The notes below the pieces were generated by a model. That model saw nothing but the letters and a program-made list of their open reading frames with translations. It had not been told where the DNA came from and searched no databases. A stretch of 64,000 nucleotides of DNA from Anaerosporomusa subterranea (GTDB taxonomy: Bacteria > Bacillota > Negativicutes > Sporomusales > Acetonemataceae): assembly GCF_001611555.1 (NCBI RefSeq), contig NZ_LSGP01000001.1, forward strand, positions 1 to 64,000, written 5' to 3'. Of this stretch, positions 1 to 9,083 are shown piece by piece. The translations under genes were made by a program, and so were the position numbers. Positions within the stretch are counted from its first letter, which is position 1, and every line of letters begins with the position of its first letter.

Positions 1-143
1 GCGTTATTGCTAAGATGGCTCTGAAAGAAGATCCAACCAACTTTATCATCCAGCACGCCATCGGCGTTAACGTAGCCGGTCAGGTTGCATCAGTTGTTGC
101 CGGCGGTCTGGTTCTGGCTCTAATTCCCGCATTATCGAAATAA
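1..143 (+). CDS. C-terminal end of a carboxybiotin decarboxylase beta subunit (OadB/GcdB/MadB-like), partial
   Basis: The gene enters from the left edge; only the last 46 codons are visible, in frame 3, ending with TAA at 141-143. The peptide reads ...DPTNFIIQHAIGVNVAGQ and ends in a hydrophobic segment. The pattern N-F-(x)-HA-(x)-G-(x)-NVAG is that of the last membrane segment of the sodium-pumping carboxybiotin decarboxylase beta subunits of oxaloacetate, glutaconyl-CoA, methylmalonyl-CoA and malonate decarboxylases. These proteins decarboxylate carboxybiotin and export Na+ in the membrane. The substrate cannot be told from the tail; the MatC-like carrier downstream would fit malonate, which is inference only. 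Confidence 0.55.
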   Translation, partial: VIAKMALKEDPTNFIIQHAIGVNVAGQVASVVAGGLVLALIPALSK

Positions 144-161
144 TTTGGAGGTGTGCTGAAA

Positions 162-308
162 ATGTCACAAGCTACTATGAATGCAATAACCATGATGGCA
201 GTCGCACTGCCTACCATGTTCCTAGTTATCTTCGTTTTCATGATTGCCACAACGGCTTTGCATAAAGCTTTTCCGGCTCCTGTTGAAGGCGAAGACGACG
301 AAGATTAA
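162..308 (+). CDS. 48-aa single-pass membrane peptide of the decarboxylase/transport operon
   Basis: ATG at 162 lies 18 bases after the upstream stop and is preceded by TTTGGAGGTG. The product has one membrane span (about residues 8-30) and an acidic tail, EGEDDED. I do not recognise a named family. Sodium-pumping decarboxylases often include a very small membrane subunit (the delta/epsilon or gamma subunits), so a structural role beside the upstream beta subunit is a reasonable guess from position, size and topology. Too short for usual gene-finder cut-offs, but the ribosome site and spacing support it. Confidence 0.6.
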   Translation: MSQATMNAITMMAVALPTMFLVIFVFMIATTALHKAFPAPVEGEDDED

Positions 309-334
309 TTTCTCTGGGAACTTTTGAGCATGCT

Positions 335-360
335 GGGGTTACTGCAGTAGCGGTAATCCC
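335..360 (+). terminator. intercistronic hairpin without a T tract
   Basis: GGGGTTACTG pairs with CGGTAATCCC across a short loop between the 48-aa peptide and the carrier. No T run follows, so it may stabilise the upstream mRNA or cause partial termination rather than end transcription. Confidence 0.3.
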
Positions 361-515
361 GGTGTTACCCTAATCACACGGAAACCGACAAAGACTTTAG
401 CGACAGCAAATCTAACTCTCCGCCTTAAAAACTGAATAATTTGAAATGCAGATTCCTCAAATTATTCTAGGCGTTCAAGATATCTGCACTATAGATTATG
501 AAGGAGGAAGAACTC

Positions 516-1586
516 ATGGATATTAGTACTGCTGCAATAGCCTCAATGGTAGCGCTAGCTATCGTGGTTATTATCAGTTGTGTCAACGAGGATCTTAACG
601 TAGGCTTCTTGGGTATTGGTTTCGCCATCATTGTTGGCGGTGTCTTCAGCGGAATGACTGGGGCAAAAGTAATGGCCTCTTTCCCGCTAAGTCTGTTCAT
701 GATTCTGATTGGTGTTACTTTCCTGTTTGGTATGGCTCAAACTAACGGCACCATGGAGAAGCTGACTGCTTACTCTGTTCGTGTTTGTAAAGGCAACACC
801 GCCCTGATTCCGTTGATCGTGTATCTATTGACAACATTTGTCACCACGATTGGACCTGGCAACATCGCTGGTTGCGCTTTGATGGCGCCTGTAGCGATGG
901 CGATTGCCACCCGTGTTGGCATGCCGGCTTTTCTCATGACTCTGATTGTTGTCGGCGCCGCCAATGGTGCTGCGTTCTCACCGTTTGCTCCGACTGGTAT
1001 TATTTCCAATGGTATTATCGCCAAGATGGCTCCCCAACTTGGTATTGCCGCTGATTCACTCAACGGATTGGCGTGGAAAATTCATTTCAACTCTACTGTG
1101 GTTCAAGGGCTTATCAATATCGGCGGTTTCTTCCTGCTTGGCGGCTGGGCTTGGATTCAAAAACAGCGTGGCGCCACCCTGGATATTGATGAAATCGCGC
1201 CAAAGCCTGAGCCGTTCAACAAGCATCAATTGCTGACTCTCGGAATGGTAGCTGTACTAATTCTTCTCGTCGTTCTGCCTGGTCTGCCTGGCATGAAGGG
1301 CATGTTCCCGAAAGTCGTTCTGAACATGCTGTCAAACGTTGGCTCTATTGCTTTTGTACTTTCCTGTGTCTTGATGCTCACCGGATCCGGCGACAGCAAA
1401 GCAGCTGTTAAAGTAATGCCTTGGGGCGTTATCATGATGGTTTGCGGCGTGTCTGTATTGATTGATGTCATGGATAAGGCCGGCGGTCTGAACGCAATGG
1501 TTAAAATGATTGGCTCCTTATCTAGTCCTACGAGCGTTGTGCTATGTATTCTTTGGTCTCTTAGGTTTCTAATTAATACTAAGTGA
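516..1586 (+). pseudogene. MatC-like dicarboxylate (malonate) carrier, C-terminally truncated
   Basis: An ATG exists at 498, but the sequence AAGGAGGAA at 501-509 lies between it and the ATG at 516, so 516 is the likely start (356 aa). The protein is an integral membrane carrier with many hydrophobic helices and the glycine-rich signature of the MatC N-terminal/ion-transporter superfamily (TTIGPGNIAG near residue 110, GAANGAAFSPFAPTG near 148). Family members usually run to about 430-450 residues. Here the conserved stretch stops at GSLSSPTS and is followed by an unrelated short tail, LCILWSLRFLINTK, and a stop. The final helices are therefore missing, through a frameshift or deletion near 1525-1535. 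It may be inactive. Position next to a decarboxylase suggests uptake of its substrate. Confidence 0.6.
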
Positions 1587-1593
1587 ATGATCT

Positions 1594-1634
1594 GCAAAGT
1601 AAAGGCAGCCACTCGATGGCTGCCTTTACTTTGC
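1594..1634 (+). terminator. long perfect hairpin terminator
   Basis: An 18-bp perfect stem (1594-1611 with 1617-1634) around the loop CTCGA follows the truncated carrier gene. The T-rich right arm gives it the look of a factor-independent terminator. Confidence 0.75.
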
Positions 1635-1798
1635 CTATTACTCTACCCTCAATGACGATCTATGCGGGATGTAATCCTATTCCTGCTTATGGAGAGCGCC
1701 GCTTCTATCGACCTATGTCTTATACTTTCTCCGATACCTCCTCATAAAATTGTGAACGTAGAAAATACTATGATAAGGCCTGAAAAGGAGGTATTAGT

Positions 1799-1972
1799 AT
1801 GGATGAAAATCATTCGAAAGAAAAGTTTTTAGCTAATCCCATTGAACGACATGATACGGCGGCTTGGCGCGGGCATGTCGAAAGTACGAAGCCTGAGTCC
1901 AATGTCCCTATTCCCAGCGAGGAGGCAGTAATTGAGGCTAAGGAATGGGTGGATACGAATTCATTGTCTTAA
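1799..1972 (+). CDS. small DUF3787-type spore-surface protein
   Basis: A 57-aa soluble protein; ATG preceded by AAAAGGAGG with good spacing. The motifs KFLANPIERHDTAAW and IPSEEAVIEAKEWVD match the short DUF3787 family, described from Clostridioides as the CDIF630_02480-type spore surface protein. Function is unknown; it is a marker of spore formers. A possible sporulation sigma -10 (CATAAAATT near 1743, resembling the CATAnnnTA of sigma E/K) lies upstream, but this is weak. It is a lone gene with terminators on both sides. Confidence 0.75.
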   Translation: MDENHSKEKFLANPIERHDTAAWRGHVESTKPESNVPIPSEEAVIEAKEWVDTNSLS

Positions 1973-1987
1973 CTGGTTAAAGTAGCA

Positions 1988-2023
1988 AGAGGGGTGCCTC
2001 AAAGCAATTTGAGACACCCCTCT
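1988..2023. terminator. bidirectional terminator between convergent genes
   Basis: AGAGGGGTGCCTCAAA pairs with TTTGAGACACCCCTCT (one mismatch) around GCAA. It separates the + strand spore protein from the end of the minus-strand PFOR gene. Confidence 0.75.
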
Positions 2024-2027
2024 ATTA

Positions 2028-5000
2028 CTAATACTGCATTTCTGAGAAACGCTTTAAGGTTTGATATTTTTCGTGGGCATGTTGTTCGGCAGTCACGAAC
2101 ATCTCGTCCGCGACTTCAGGGAACATCGTCTTAAGTGAGGAGTAACGAATTTCGCCCTTCAGGAAATCTTGGAAGGAGCCTGTCGGTTCTTTTGAATCCA
2201 GGATGAAGGGATTCTTGCCTTGCTCTTTAAGACGTGGATCGTGACGCCAGAGATGCCAGTACCCCGCATCGACTGCTTTCTTCATTTCATATATGCTGGT
2301 GCCCATGCCGGATTTAATCCCGTGGTTAATGCAAGAAGCATAGGCAATAATCAGGGACGGTCCTTTGTAACTTTCCGCTTCGGTAATTGCTTTCAGGGTT
2401 TGATTCATATTTGCCCCCATGGCGATTTGGGCGACATACACATAGCCATACGTTGTAGCGATGAGCCCGAGATCTTTTTTGCGAATTCTCTTTCCGGCGG
2501 CTGCGAATTTAGCGATGGCTGCAGTTTGAGTCGCCTTCGAGGCTTGACCACCTGTGTTAGAGTAAACCTCTGTGTCCATAATGAAGATGTTTACATCATC
2601 CCCACTGGCGATGACGTGATCAAGTCCATTGTAACCGATATCATAAGCAAAGCCATCGCCGCCGAGAATCCAGACCGAGGGCTTAATGAGGTAATCTTTC
2701 CGTGCCATGATCTCGGAAAGAATCGGGTTAGCAGTGCTGGTTTCTTTTTTTATCGCTTCGAGTACCTGGGCTGAGGCTTTCTTAGACCCTTCACCATCAT
2801 CCATATTGTCTAGCCATTCCTGGAAGGCCTGTTTCAGATTTTCACTGTTTGAGTTCTTCAACTCTTGGTGCATCAGATCGGCAATTTTGGATCGGATTTG
2901 TTTCGACCCGATATACATGCCGTAGCCAAATTCGGAATTATCCTCGAAAAGCGGGTTCATCCAAGCCGGTCCTTTTCCATCGGCATTCGTGGTATAAGGG
3001 ATCGACGGGGAACTGCCACCCCAGATTGAAGAACAACCTGTGGCATTGGCAATCAACATACGGTCACCAAATAATTGTGTTAGGAGCCTGACGTAGGGAG
3101 TCTCACCACAGCCTGGGCAAGCTCCATTGAATTCAAGGAGCGGTCGGGCAAACTGGCTGCCAATGAGGGTCTTTACATCGATTAAATCCCGTTTTTCAGT
3201 AACATTCATCGCGAATTCCCAGTTCTCCGATTCCATCTCGATTTCATGATCCGCAGGCTTCATTACAAGGGCTTTACCTGGCGCCGGACAAGTATCCGCA
3301 CAGTTACCACAACCGGTACAATCAAGTGGAGAAACCTGAATACGGTAATGATAACCCTCAAGCTTCTTAGAATTTGGTTTCTTTGTCTTAAAGGTGTCGG
3401 GAGCTTTCGTGAGTTCGTCCTCATTTAAGAGGAAGGGCCGAATGGTCGCATGTGGGCAGACATAGGAACATTGGTTACATTGAATACATTTATCGATTTG
3501 CCATTCTGGAGTATAAACCGCAATTCCCCGTTTTTCGTACTTTGTCGTACCGAGCGGGTGAGTTCCATCCTCCATTCCCACAAAGGCGCTGGTTGGAAGG
3601 TCATCTCCGTCGTGGCGAGCCATGGGGCGTTGAATATGTTTAATAAAATCAGGCTCGTCTTTCATTGGCATTGCTTCATCTTTAATGTCAGCCCAGGATG
3701 CAGGAATTTTTACTTGCTGCAATCCTTCAATTCCGCGGTCTACAGCTTTTTGGTTCATCTCAACAATACTCGAGCCTTTATTGCCGTACACTTTTTGAAT
3801 GGAATCCTTCAGGTACTGGATAGCTTTCTCGACCGGGATGACTTTCGCCAATTTGAAGAAAGCTGCTTGCATAACCATGTTAATCCGACCACCAAGACCG
3901 ATTTCTTCGGCAATTGAAATCGCGTCGATGATATAGAGATTGATATTGTTTTTAGCAATATAGCGCTTGTACAAGGCCGGAAGGTGGTCCTCCACTTCTT
4001 CTGGCCGCCAAGGGCAGTTCAGGACAAATGTGCCATTCTTTTTTAGCCCTTTCAGAAGGTCGTAATTATAGAGGAAAGACCGATTGTGGCAGGCAATATA
4101 ATCGGCGTCAAACACGAAATAAGAGGATTTGATCGGCTTTTCACCAAAGCGCAAATGGGAAATTGTTGTACCGCCGGATTTTTTACTGTCATATTCAAAA
4201 TAGCCTTGGACATGGAGGTCAGTATTGTCGCCGATGATTTTAATCGCGCTTTTATTGGCGCCGACCGTCCCATCAGAACCTAGGCCCCAGAACTTACAAC
4301 TAATCGTGCCTTCCGGAGTGATATCTATTATTTCTTTCATTGGCAAAGAGGTGTGGCTGACATCGTCGACGATACCAATTGTGAACCGATCCTTGGGTTG
4401 GGTTTGTTTCAAATTTTTATAGACTGCGAGGATTTGGGAGGGAGTGGTATCTTTCGAGCCAAGACCATAGCGTCCGCCAATGATTATCGGTTTCGTGGCC
4501 TCATGATTAAACATTTGCAGGACATCGAGGTAAAGCGGTTCGCCGGTTGAACCGGGTTCTTTTGTTCGATCGAGGACAGCAATCTTCTTCACAGACTTAG
4601 GCAAAACTGCAAAGAAATGTTTCTTGGAAAACGGACGATATAGATGGACTTTAATCAGCCCGATTTTTTCACCTTTTGCCTGTAGGTAATCGATTGTTTC
4701 TTCCGTGGTGTTGCAGACTGAGCCCATGGCCACGATGATATTTTCCGCTTCAGGGTCCCCATAGTACTCGAATAAATGGTATTCACGCCCGCTTATTTTC
4801 TTAAATTCCTTAAAATAATTTTCCACAATATCAGGGATAGCTTCGACAAAAGGATTAGAAACCTCACGTCCCTGGAAATAAATATCGGGATTCTGGGCGC
4901 TGCCTCTTAAAACCGGATGTTCGGGATTCAGTGAACGGTCCCTAAATTCTTGAATCGCGTTATAATCGACCAGTTTAGAAATCTCTTCATAGGGAGTCAC

Positions 5001-5552
5001 TGCGATTTTCTGAATTTCATGAGAGGTTCTAAACCCGTCAAAGAAATGCAAGAATGGTACCCGGGACTTGATTGAGGAAAGATGCGCGGTAAAACCGAGA
5101 TCCATGGCTTCTTGGACATTATTAGAACAAAGCAAAGCAAATCCGGTTTGGCGGCAAGCATTGATATCCTGGTGATCTCCGAAAATCGATAATGCATGCG
5201 TCGCAAGGGCACGCGCGCTGACATGAAAAACTGCTGGTACCAGATTGCCCGCCATTTTATACATCTCAGGAATCATCAAGAGTAACCCTTGGGAAGCTGT
5301 ATAGGTTGTCGTGAGAGCCCCCGCCTGAAGTGAACCGTGTACCGCTCCCGCAGCACCAGCCTCTGATTGCATTTCTACTACTCTGACAGGTTGATCAAAC
5401 AAGTTCTTCTTACCATGAGCTGCCCATTCATCAACCCCTTCAGCCATCGGAGACGAAGGAGTAATCGGAAAGACAGTTGCCACCTCAGTAAGGGCGTAAG
5501 ATGCCTCGGCTGCCGCCTGGTTACCATCCATTGTTTTCATTTTTTTTGACAT
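2028..5552 (-). CDS. nifJ: pyruvate:ferredoxin (flavodoxin) oxidoreductase, single-chain
   Basis: The open frame reaches 5675, but the start is placed at 5552, where AAAGGTGGTTCTCAA precedes ATG and the protein begins MSKKMKTMDGNQAAAEASYA as in the family (1174 aa). The enzyme oxidises pyruvate with CoA to acetyl-CoA and CO2 and reduces ferredoxin. Domains in order: POR N-terminal (YPITPSSPMAE variant FPITPSSPMAEGVDEWAA near residue 30), domain II, gamma domain (about 415-610), EKR linker, two [4Fe-4S] motifs (CIQCNQCSYVCP, CTGCGNCADTCP, about 690-790), and the thiamine diphosphate domain with CPGCGETPY, GDGFAYDIG and MDTEVYSNTGGQAS. Length is normal. It is divergent from a ferredoxin and a CstA carrier, which fits a pyruvate-handling locus. 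Confidence 0.97.
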   Translation of the reverse strand: MSKKMKTMDGNQAAAEASYALTEVATVFPITPSSPMAEGVDEWAAHGKKNLFDQPVRVVEMQSEAGAAGAVHGSLQAGALTTTYTASQGLLLMIPEMYKMAGNLVPAVFHVSARALATHALSIFGDHQDINACRQTGFALLCSNNVQEAMDLGFTAHLSSIKSRVPFLHFFDGFRTSHEIQKIAVTPYEEISKLVDYNAIQEFRDRSLNPEHPVLRGSAQNPDIYFQGREVSNPFVEAIPDIVENYFKEFKKISGREYHLFEYYGDPEAENIIVAMGSVCNTTEETIDYLQAKGEKIGLIKVHLYRPFSKKHFFAVLPKSVKKIAVLDRTKEPGSTGEPLYLDVLQMFNHEATKPIIIGGRYGLGSKDTTPSQILAVYKNLKQTQPKDRFTIGIVDDVSHTSLPMKEIIDITPEGTISCKFWGLGSDGTVGANKSAIKIIGDNTDLHVQGYFEYDSKKSGGTTISHLRFGEKPIKSSYFVFDADYIACHNRSFLYNYDLLKGLKKNGTFVLNCPWRPEEVEDHLPALYKRYIAKNNINLYIIDAISIAEEIGLGGRINMVMQAAFFKLAKVIPVEKAIQYLKDSIQKVYGNKGSSIVEMNQKAVDRGIEGLQQVKIPASWADIKDEAMPMKDEPDFIKHIQRPMARHDGDDLPTSAFVGMEDGTHPLGTTKYEKRGIAVYTPEWQIDKCIQCNQCSYVCPHATIRPFLLNEDELTKAPDTFKTKKPNSKKLEGYHYRIQVSPLDCTGCGNCADTCPAPGKALVMKPADHEIEMESENWEFAMNVTEKRDLIDVKTLIGSQFARPLLEFNGACPGCGETPYVRLLTQLFGDRMLIANATGCSSIWGGSSPSIPYTTNADGKGPAWMNPLFEDNSEFGYGMYIGSKQIRSKIADLMHQELKNSNSENLKQAFQEWLDNMDDGEGSKKASAQVLEAIKKETSTANPILSEIMARKDYLIKPSVWILGGDGFAYDIGYNGLDHVIASGDDVNIFIMDTEVYSNTGGQASKATQTAAIAKFAAAGKRIRKKDLGLIATTYGYVYVAQIAMGANMNQTLKAITEAESYKGPSLIIAYASCINHGIKSGMGTSIYEMKKAVDAGYWHLWRHDPRLKEQGKNPFILDSKEPTGSFQDFLKGEIRYSSLKTMFPEVADEMFVTAEQHAHEKYQTLKRFSEMQY

Positions 5553-5687
5553 TTGAGAACCACCTTTGCATACAAGAATATTCTTGCTTAGTATTAGAAA
5601 TCTACAGACTCTAATACATGCAAGATGGAACAGATGTGCCGCGTTTATACGTTCAGCCCGGGTGAACCTTATCAAATCTAACTGTGC

Positions 5688-5729
5688 AAAAAAGCCTCAG
5701 CCTTTGCGTATTGCGGGTTGAGGCTTTTT
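5688..5729. terminator. GCCTCA...TGAGGC hairpin in the PFOR leader/divergent spacer
   Basis: AAAAAGCCTCAGCC pairs with GGTTGAGGCTTTTT. On the minus strand it lies about 136 bases before the PFOR start and has a T run, so it could attenuate PFOR; on the + strand it would block read-through toward the ferredoxin. Its sequence resembles the hairpins at 28838 and 38428. The 309-base spacer 5553-5861 otherwise holds no gene. Confidence 0.6.
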
Positions 5730-5861
5730 GTCCTTTTGCAGGCTTGGGCGCCCCAAGACATTTGAGAAGGCTGTTGCCTTGTCACTCTAACTTTCCCGTG
5801 TTGAACTGAATATTTTCGGTAATGCTATATCATGCTAATTCATAAGGAAGGAGGGACTTTA

Positions 5862-6128
5862 ATGACAGAGTTAATCAGATACTTTATTACCAAAAAATGT
5901 GAGAAGTGTAATCGTTGTATGGAAGTTTGCCCTGAAGGTGCAATCTACGCAGCGGACGAGAAATATGAAATTAATGATCACATGTGCAAAGGCTGTGGTA
6001 TTTGTACTGAAGTATGTCCAACCAATGCCATCATACACGAGACCGATCCATTTCGCAGCATTAACCGTGAAGCAGACTCGTTTTTCGGTGGCGGTGCATG
6101 GCCTATACCATGGAATAAATTAAGATAG
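5862..6128 (+). CDS. 2[4Fe-4S] ferredoxin-like protein
   Basis: Start at 5862 is set by AAGGAAGGAGGG upstream; an ATG at 5832 lacks such a site. The 88-aa protein carries two cluster motifs, CEKCNRCMEVCP (residues 13-24) and CKGCGICTEVCP (near 43-54), the bacterial ferredoxin fold, followed by a roughly 30-residue tail ending GGGAWPIPWNKLR that is not part of a simple clostridial ferredoxin. It is a cytoplasmic electron carrier, divergent from PFOR, its plausible donor, and 14 bases before cstA, so probably co-transcribed with it. Confidence 0.9.
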   Translation: MTELIRYFITKKCEKCNRCMEVCPEGAIYAADEKYEINDHMCKGCGICTEVCPTNAIIHETDPFRSINREADSFFGGGAWPIPWNKLR

Positions 6129-6142
6129 CTGGAGGATTTGCT

Positions 6143-7921
6143 GTGAATGCTTTAACCTTAGTCATTATCGCTATACTGGTATTAGTTTTGGCATATCGCT
6201 ACTACGGCTGTTTTATCGCGGCCAAAATTCTAGTGCTTGATCCAAATCGTGAAACTCCTGCACATGAGTTCGAAGATGGCCATGACTATGTTCCTACTAA
6301 CAAGTGGGTGGTATTTGGACATCATTTTGCGGCGATTGCCGGTGCAGGACCGCTTGTTGGTCCCACTTTGGCTGCTCAGTATGGCTATGCCCCAGGCTTC
6401 CTTTGGCTGCTGATCGGAGCCGTTCTGGCAGGCGGTGTACATGATATGGTGGTGCTTTTTGCGTCAATTCGCCATAAGGGTCGATCACTTGCTGAAATTG
6501 CTAAGGATGAGGTTGGAAGAACGACAGGCGCTGCTGCGAGTTTCGCGGTTCTTGTTATTATTCTTATGACGATGGCAGGGTTGGCAATTGTTATTGTCAA
6601 TGCGCTGTTTAAGAATGCATGGGGCACTTTCACGGTAACAGCGACAATTCCGATAGCCATGTTTATCGGAGTATACATGCGTTATCTCCGACCAGGCCGT
6701 CTTGCTGAAGCTTCGATTATTGGTACTATTCTCGTCTTGCTGGGAGTAGCTTTTGGCCCAGTTATTAAAGCTTCTATCTGGGCGCCCCTGTTTACTTTTT
6801 CCGAAACTCAGCTGAAAATTTTGTTGCCAACTTACGGATTTATAGCAGCAACGTTACCCGTCTGGTTTCTTCTGGCGCCGCGCGATTATCTTAGCACATA
6901 CTTAAAAATTGGAACGATTGCTGCACTAGCGTTGGGGATATTTATTGTCAGGCCAGATATTCAAATGCCCGCATTTACGGTATTTACTGCAGGCGGCGGG
7001 CCTATTATTCCTGGGCCCGTTTGGCCCTTTCTCATGATTACTATTGCTTGCGGTGCTGTCTCCGGATTCCATGCCTTAATTAGTTCGGGCACTACACCTA
7101 AGTTGGTGGATAATGAGTGTGACGTTATGGTAATTGGTTTCGGAGCCATGCTGACCGAATGCTTTGTTGGTGTTATGGCCTTGATTGCCGCCACCGCGTT
7201 GCATCCTGGTGATTATTTTGCTATCAATACTTCAGCCGCTGTTTTCCCCAGCCTTGCTGCAATGGGGTATACTGTAGTCGACTTACCTCAGTTATCGGCT
7301 ATGGTTGAAGAGGATGTAGCCCACCGTCCGGGAGGAGCAGTATCTCTGGCTGTGGGAATGGCTTCTATCTTTGCAGGTATTCCCGGATTAAAGGGTTTAA
7401 TGGCTTACTGGTATCAATTTGCCATAATGTTTGAAGCTTTATTTATATTGACCACCATCGATGCGGGTACAAGGGTAGCCCGGTATATCGTACAAGACTT
7501 GTTTGGTAAGTTTTATAAGCCTTTCGGACAAATCAACTGGTGGCCGGGCGTCATTTTTACCGGCGCAGTAGTGTCATTTGCTTGGGGATATCTGCTTTAT
7601 GGCGGAAATATTTCAACCATATGGCCGATCTTTGGTGTCGCGAATCAACTGTTGGCAACGCTGGCGCTATGTATTGGCACTACTATCATACTAAAACAGA
7701 CTAAAAGCAAGAAATATTCGCTTGTTACCTTCATTCCGATGGTAGTCATGTTTATTACTACAGTTACTGCCGGGAGTATGTCCATCGTTATCACCTATCT
7801 GCCCCAAGGTTTGCTGGCAAATGCGGCTTTGATGGTTTCAATGATTGTAGCTGTTGTTATAACGGTGGTAGACTCCAGTATTAAGTGGTATCGGTTTATA
7901 CGAAAAGAAGAGGGAAAGTAG
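6143..7921 (+). CDS. cstA: CstA-family pyruvate/peptide carrier
   Basis: GTG start at 6143 with GGAGG eight bases upstream; 592 aa, almost entirely hydrophobic helices. The N-terminal half matches the CstA domain (HHFAAIAGAGPLVGPTLAAQ near residue 60, GGVHDMVV near 97, ISSGTTPK near 315); the C-terminal part has the extra CstA helices. Members such as E. coli BtsT and CstA import pyruvate, some also peptides. Length is that of the shorter Gram-positive-type form rather than the roughly 700-aa enteric one. Neighbours PFOR and ferredoxin support pyruvate as substrate. A LytS/LytTR pair of the type that controls btsT lies at 15.9 kb. Confidence 0.93.
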   Translation: MNALTLVIIAILVLVLAYRYYGCFIAAKILVLDPNRETPAHEFEDGHDYVPTNKWVVFGHHFAAIAGAGPLVGPTLAAQYGYAPGFLWLLIGAVLAGGVHDMVVLFASIRHKGRSLAEIAKDEVGRTTGAAASFAVLVIILMTMAGLAIVIVNALFKNAWGTFTVTATIPIAMFIGVYMRYLRPGRLAEASIIGTILVLLGVAFGPVIKASIWAPLFTFSETQLKILLPTYGFIAATLPVWFLLAPRDYLSTYLKIGTIAALALGIFIVRPDIQMPAFTVFTAGGGPIIPGPVWPFLMITIACGAVSGFHALISSGTTPKLVDNECDVMVIGFGAMLTECFVGVMALIAATALHPGDYFAINTSAAVFPSLAAMGYTVVDLPQLSAMVEEDVAHRPGGAVSLAVGMASIFAGIPGLKGLMAYWYQFAIMFEALFILTTIDAGTRVARYIVQDLFGKFYKPFGQINWWPGVIFTGAVVSFAWGYLLYGGNISTIWPIFGVANQLLATLALCIGTTIILKQTKSKKYSLVTFIPMVVMFITTVTAGSMSIVITYLPQGLLANAALMVSMIVAVVITVVDSSIKWYRFIRKEEGK

Positions 7922-7948
7922 ACAGGAAGGAATTAGAGCGGTAGTTCA

Positions 7949-8992
7949 ATGAGCAGAGAGATACTGATAATTAGATTAAGTTCGATTGGTGATGTTATCC
8001 ATTGTACACCGGTAGCCGAGGCACTGAAAGCAGCTTGGCCGGACTGTAAAATAACTTGGCTTGTCGGTGAGGTCTGTGCCGACCTAATAAAATACAATCC
8101 GTATATTGATGAAATCATGGTTTGGTCACGGGAACGTTTCGATAAACATTTGCGATCTTATGAATTTAATCAGTCTTTTACTTTGTGGCGGGACTTACAA
8201 AAACAATTGGCGACAAAGGTTTTTTATGCGGCGCTTGATATTCATGGCTTGTTTCTTACAGGCATGATTGCCAGGCAGGTAAAGACAAGCCGGCGTATTG
8301 GCATGCGTGATGCCAAAGAGTTAAACCCGCTATTTATGACTGATACGGCTGACCCAATCGGTAAACATATTGCAGAACGGTATCTGGGGGTATTAACCTC
8401 GCTTGGCATTAGTCCGGACAACCGAGAAATGACACTGATTGTTCCTGAGGAGGCTAAGCAATTCGCGCAGAACTATTTAAGAAAGGAAATTGTTTTGCCT
8501 CAAGACAAGTTAGCTGTATTGGTTCCGGGAACGACATGGTCTACAAAAAACTGGCCGCCAGAGTTCTTTGCGGCCACGGCTAAAAGACTTAACAAAGACT
8601 TCAAAATACTACTATGTGGCGGAAAAAATGAATGTCTCATGGGAAAGGAAATAACAGCCAAAGCAGGGGTGCCGATAATTAATACAATCGGTCAAACAAG
8701 TCTCTTAGAAATGGCAGCTCTACTTGAACGCGCTACAGTGGTTGTTGCCGGTGACACTGGTCCGCTCTATATGGCGGCAGCCTTGAAAGTGCCGACAGTT
8801 GCAATATTTGGTCCGACCAATCCTGCAACATACGCGCTGCCGGGCAAACAAAACGTGGCTATATGTAACCAACACTCTTGTTCTTTCTGCCATAAAACCA
8901 AGTGCCCTAATGGTAACGCCGTTTGCATGCGCAGTGTACTGCCAGCGCAGGTAGTGGAAGGTGTGTATCATGTATTAGCCCATATTCCGTAG
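7949..8992 (+). CDS. glycosyltransferase family 9 (LPS heptosyltransferase-like)
   Basis: 347 aa. The N-terminal RLSSIGDVIHCTPV is the typical GT9 opening; the C-terminal nucleotide-sugar site includes PGTTWSTKNWP (near 193) and GDTGPLYMAAALKVPTVAIFG cut here as GDTGPLYMAA (near 267) then FGPTNPA. Such enzymes add heptose to the inner core of lipopolysaccharide on the cytoplasmic face of the inner membrane. A cysteine cluster near the C-terminus (CNQHSCSFCHKTKCP) is shared by many family members. Start 28 bases after cstA, so it may be read through from that promoter. It is one of the clearest signs of an outer membrane. Confidence 0.9.
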   Translation: MSREILIIRLSSIGDVIHCTPVAEALKAAWPDCKITWLVGEVCADLIKYNPYIDEIMVWSRERFDKHLRSYEFNQSFTLWRDLQKQLATKVFYAALDIHGLFLTGMIARQVKTSRRIGMRDAKELNPLFMTDTADPIGKHIAERYLGVLTSLGISPDNREMTLIVPEEAKQFAQNYLRKEIVLPQDKLAVLVPGTTWSTKNWPPEFFAATAKRLNKDFKILLCGGKNECLMGKEITAKAGVPIINTIGQTSLLEMAALLERATVVVAGDTGPLYMAAALKVPTVAIFGPTNPATYALPGKQNVAICNQHSCSFCHKTKCPNGNAVCMRSVLPAQVVEGVYHVLAHIP

Positions 8993-9039
8993 TCCGTGGG
9001 AACAACCATAGCAGATTATCGCTGAATATGCATACATTA

Positions 9040-9080
9040 AAATTGCCGCCTGGCAGCATGCTGTCAGGCGGCAATTTTTT
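9040..9080. terminator. bidirectional terminator
   Basis: AAATTGCCGCCTG pairs with CAGGCGGCAATTT around GCAGCATGCTGT, followed by TTT. It serves the + strand glycosyltransferase and the minus-strand binding protein. Confidence 0.85.
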
Positions 9081-9083
9081 ATC

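Noticed and set aside
1226-1612. 128-aa frame antisense to the MatC-like gene
   Set aside because: Starts inside the terminator stem and is composed of the complement of membrane helices.
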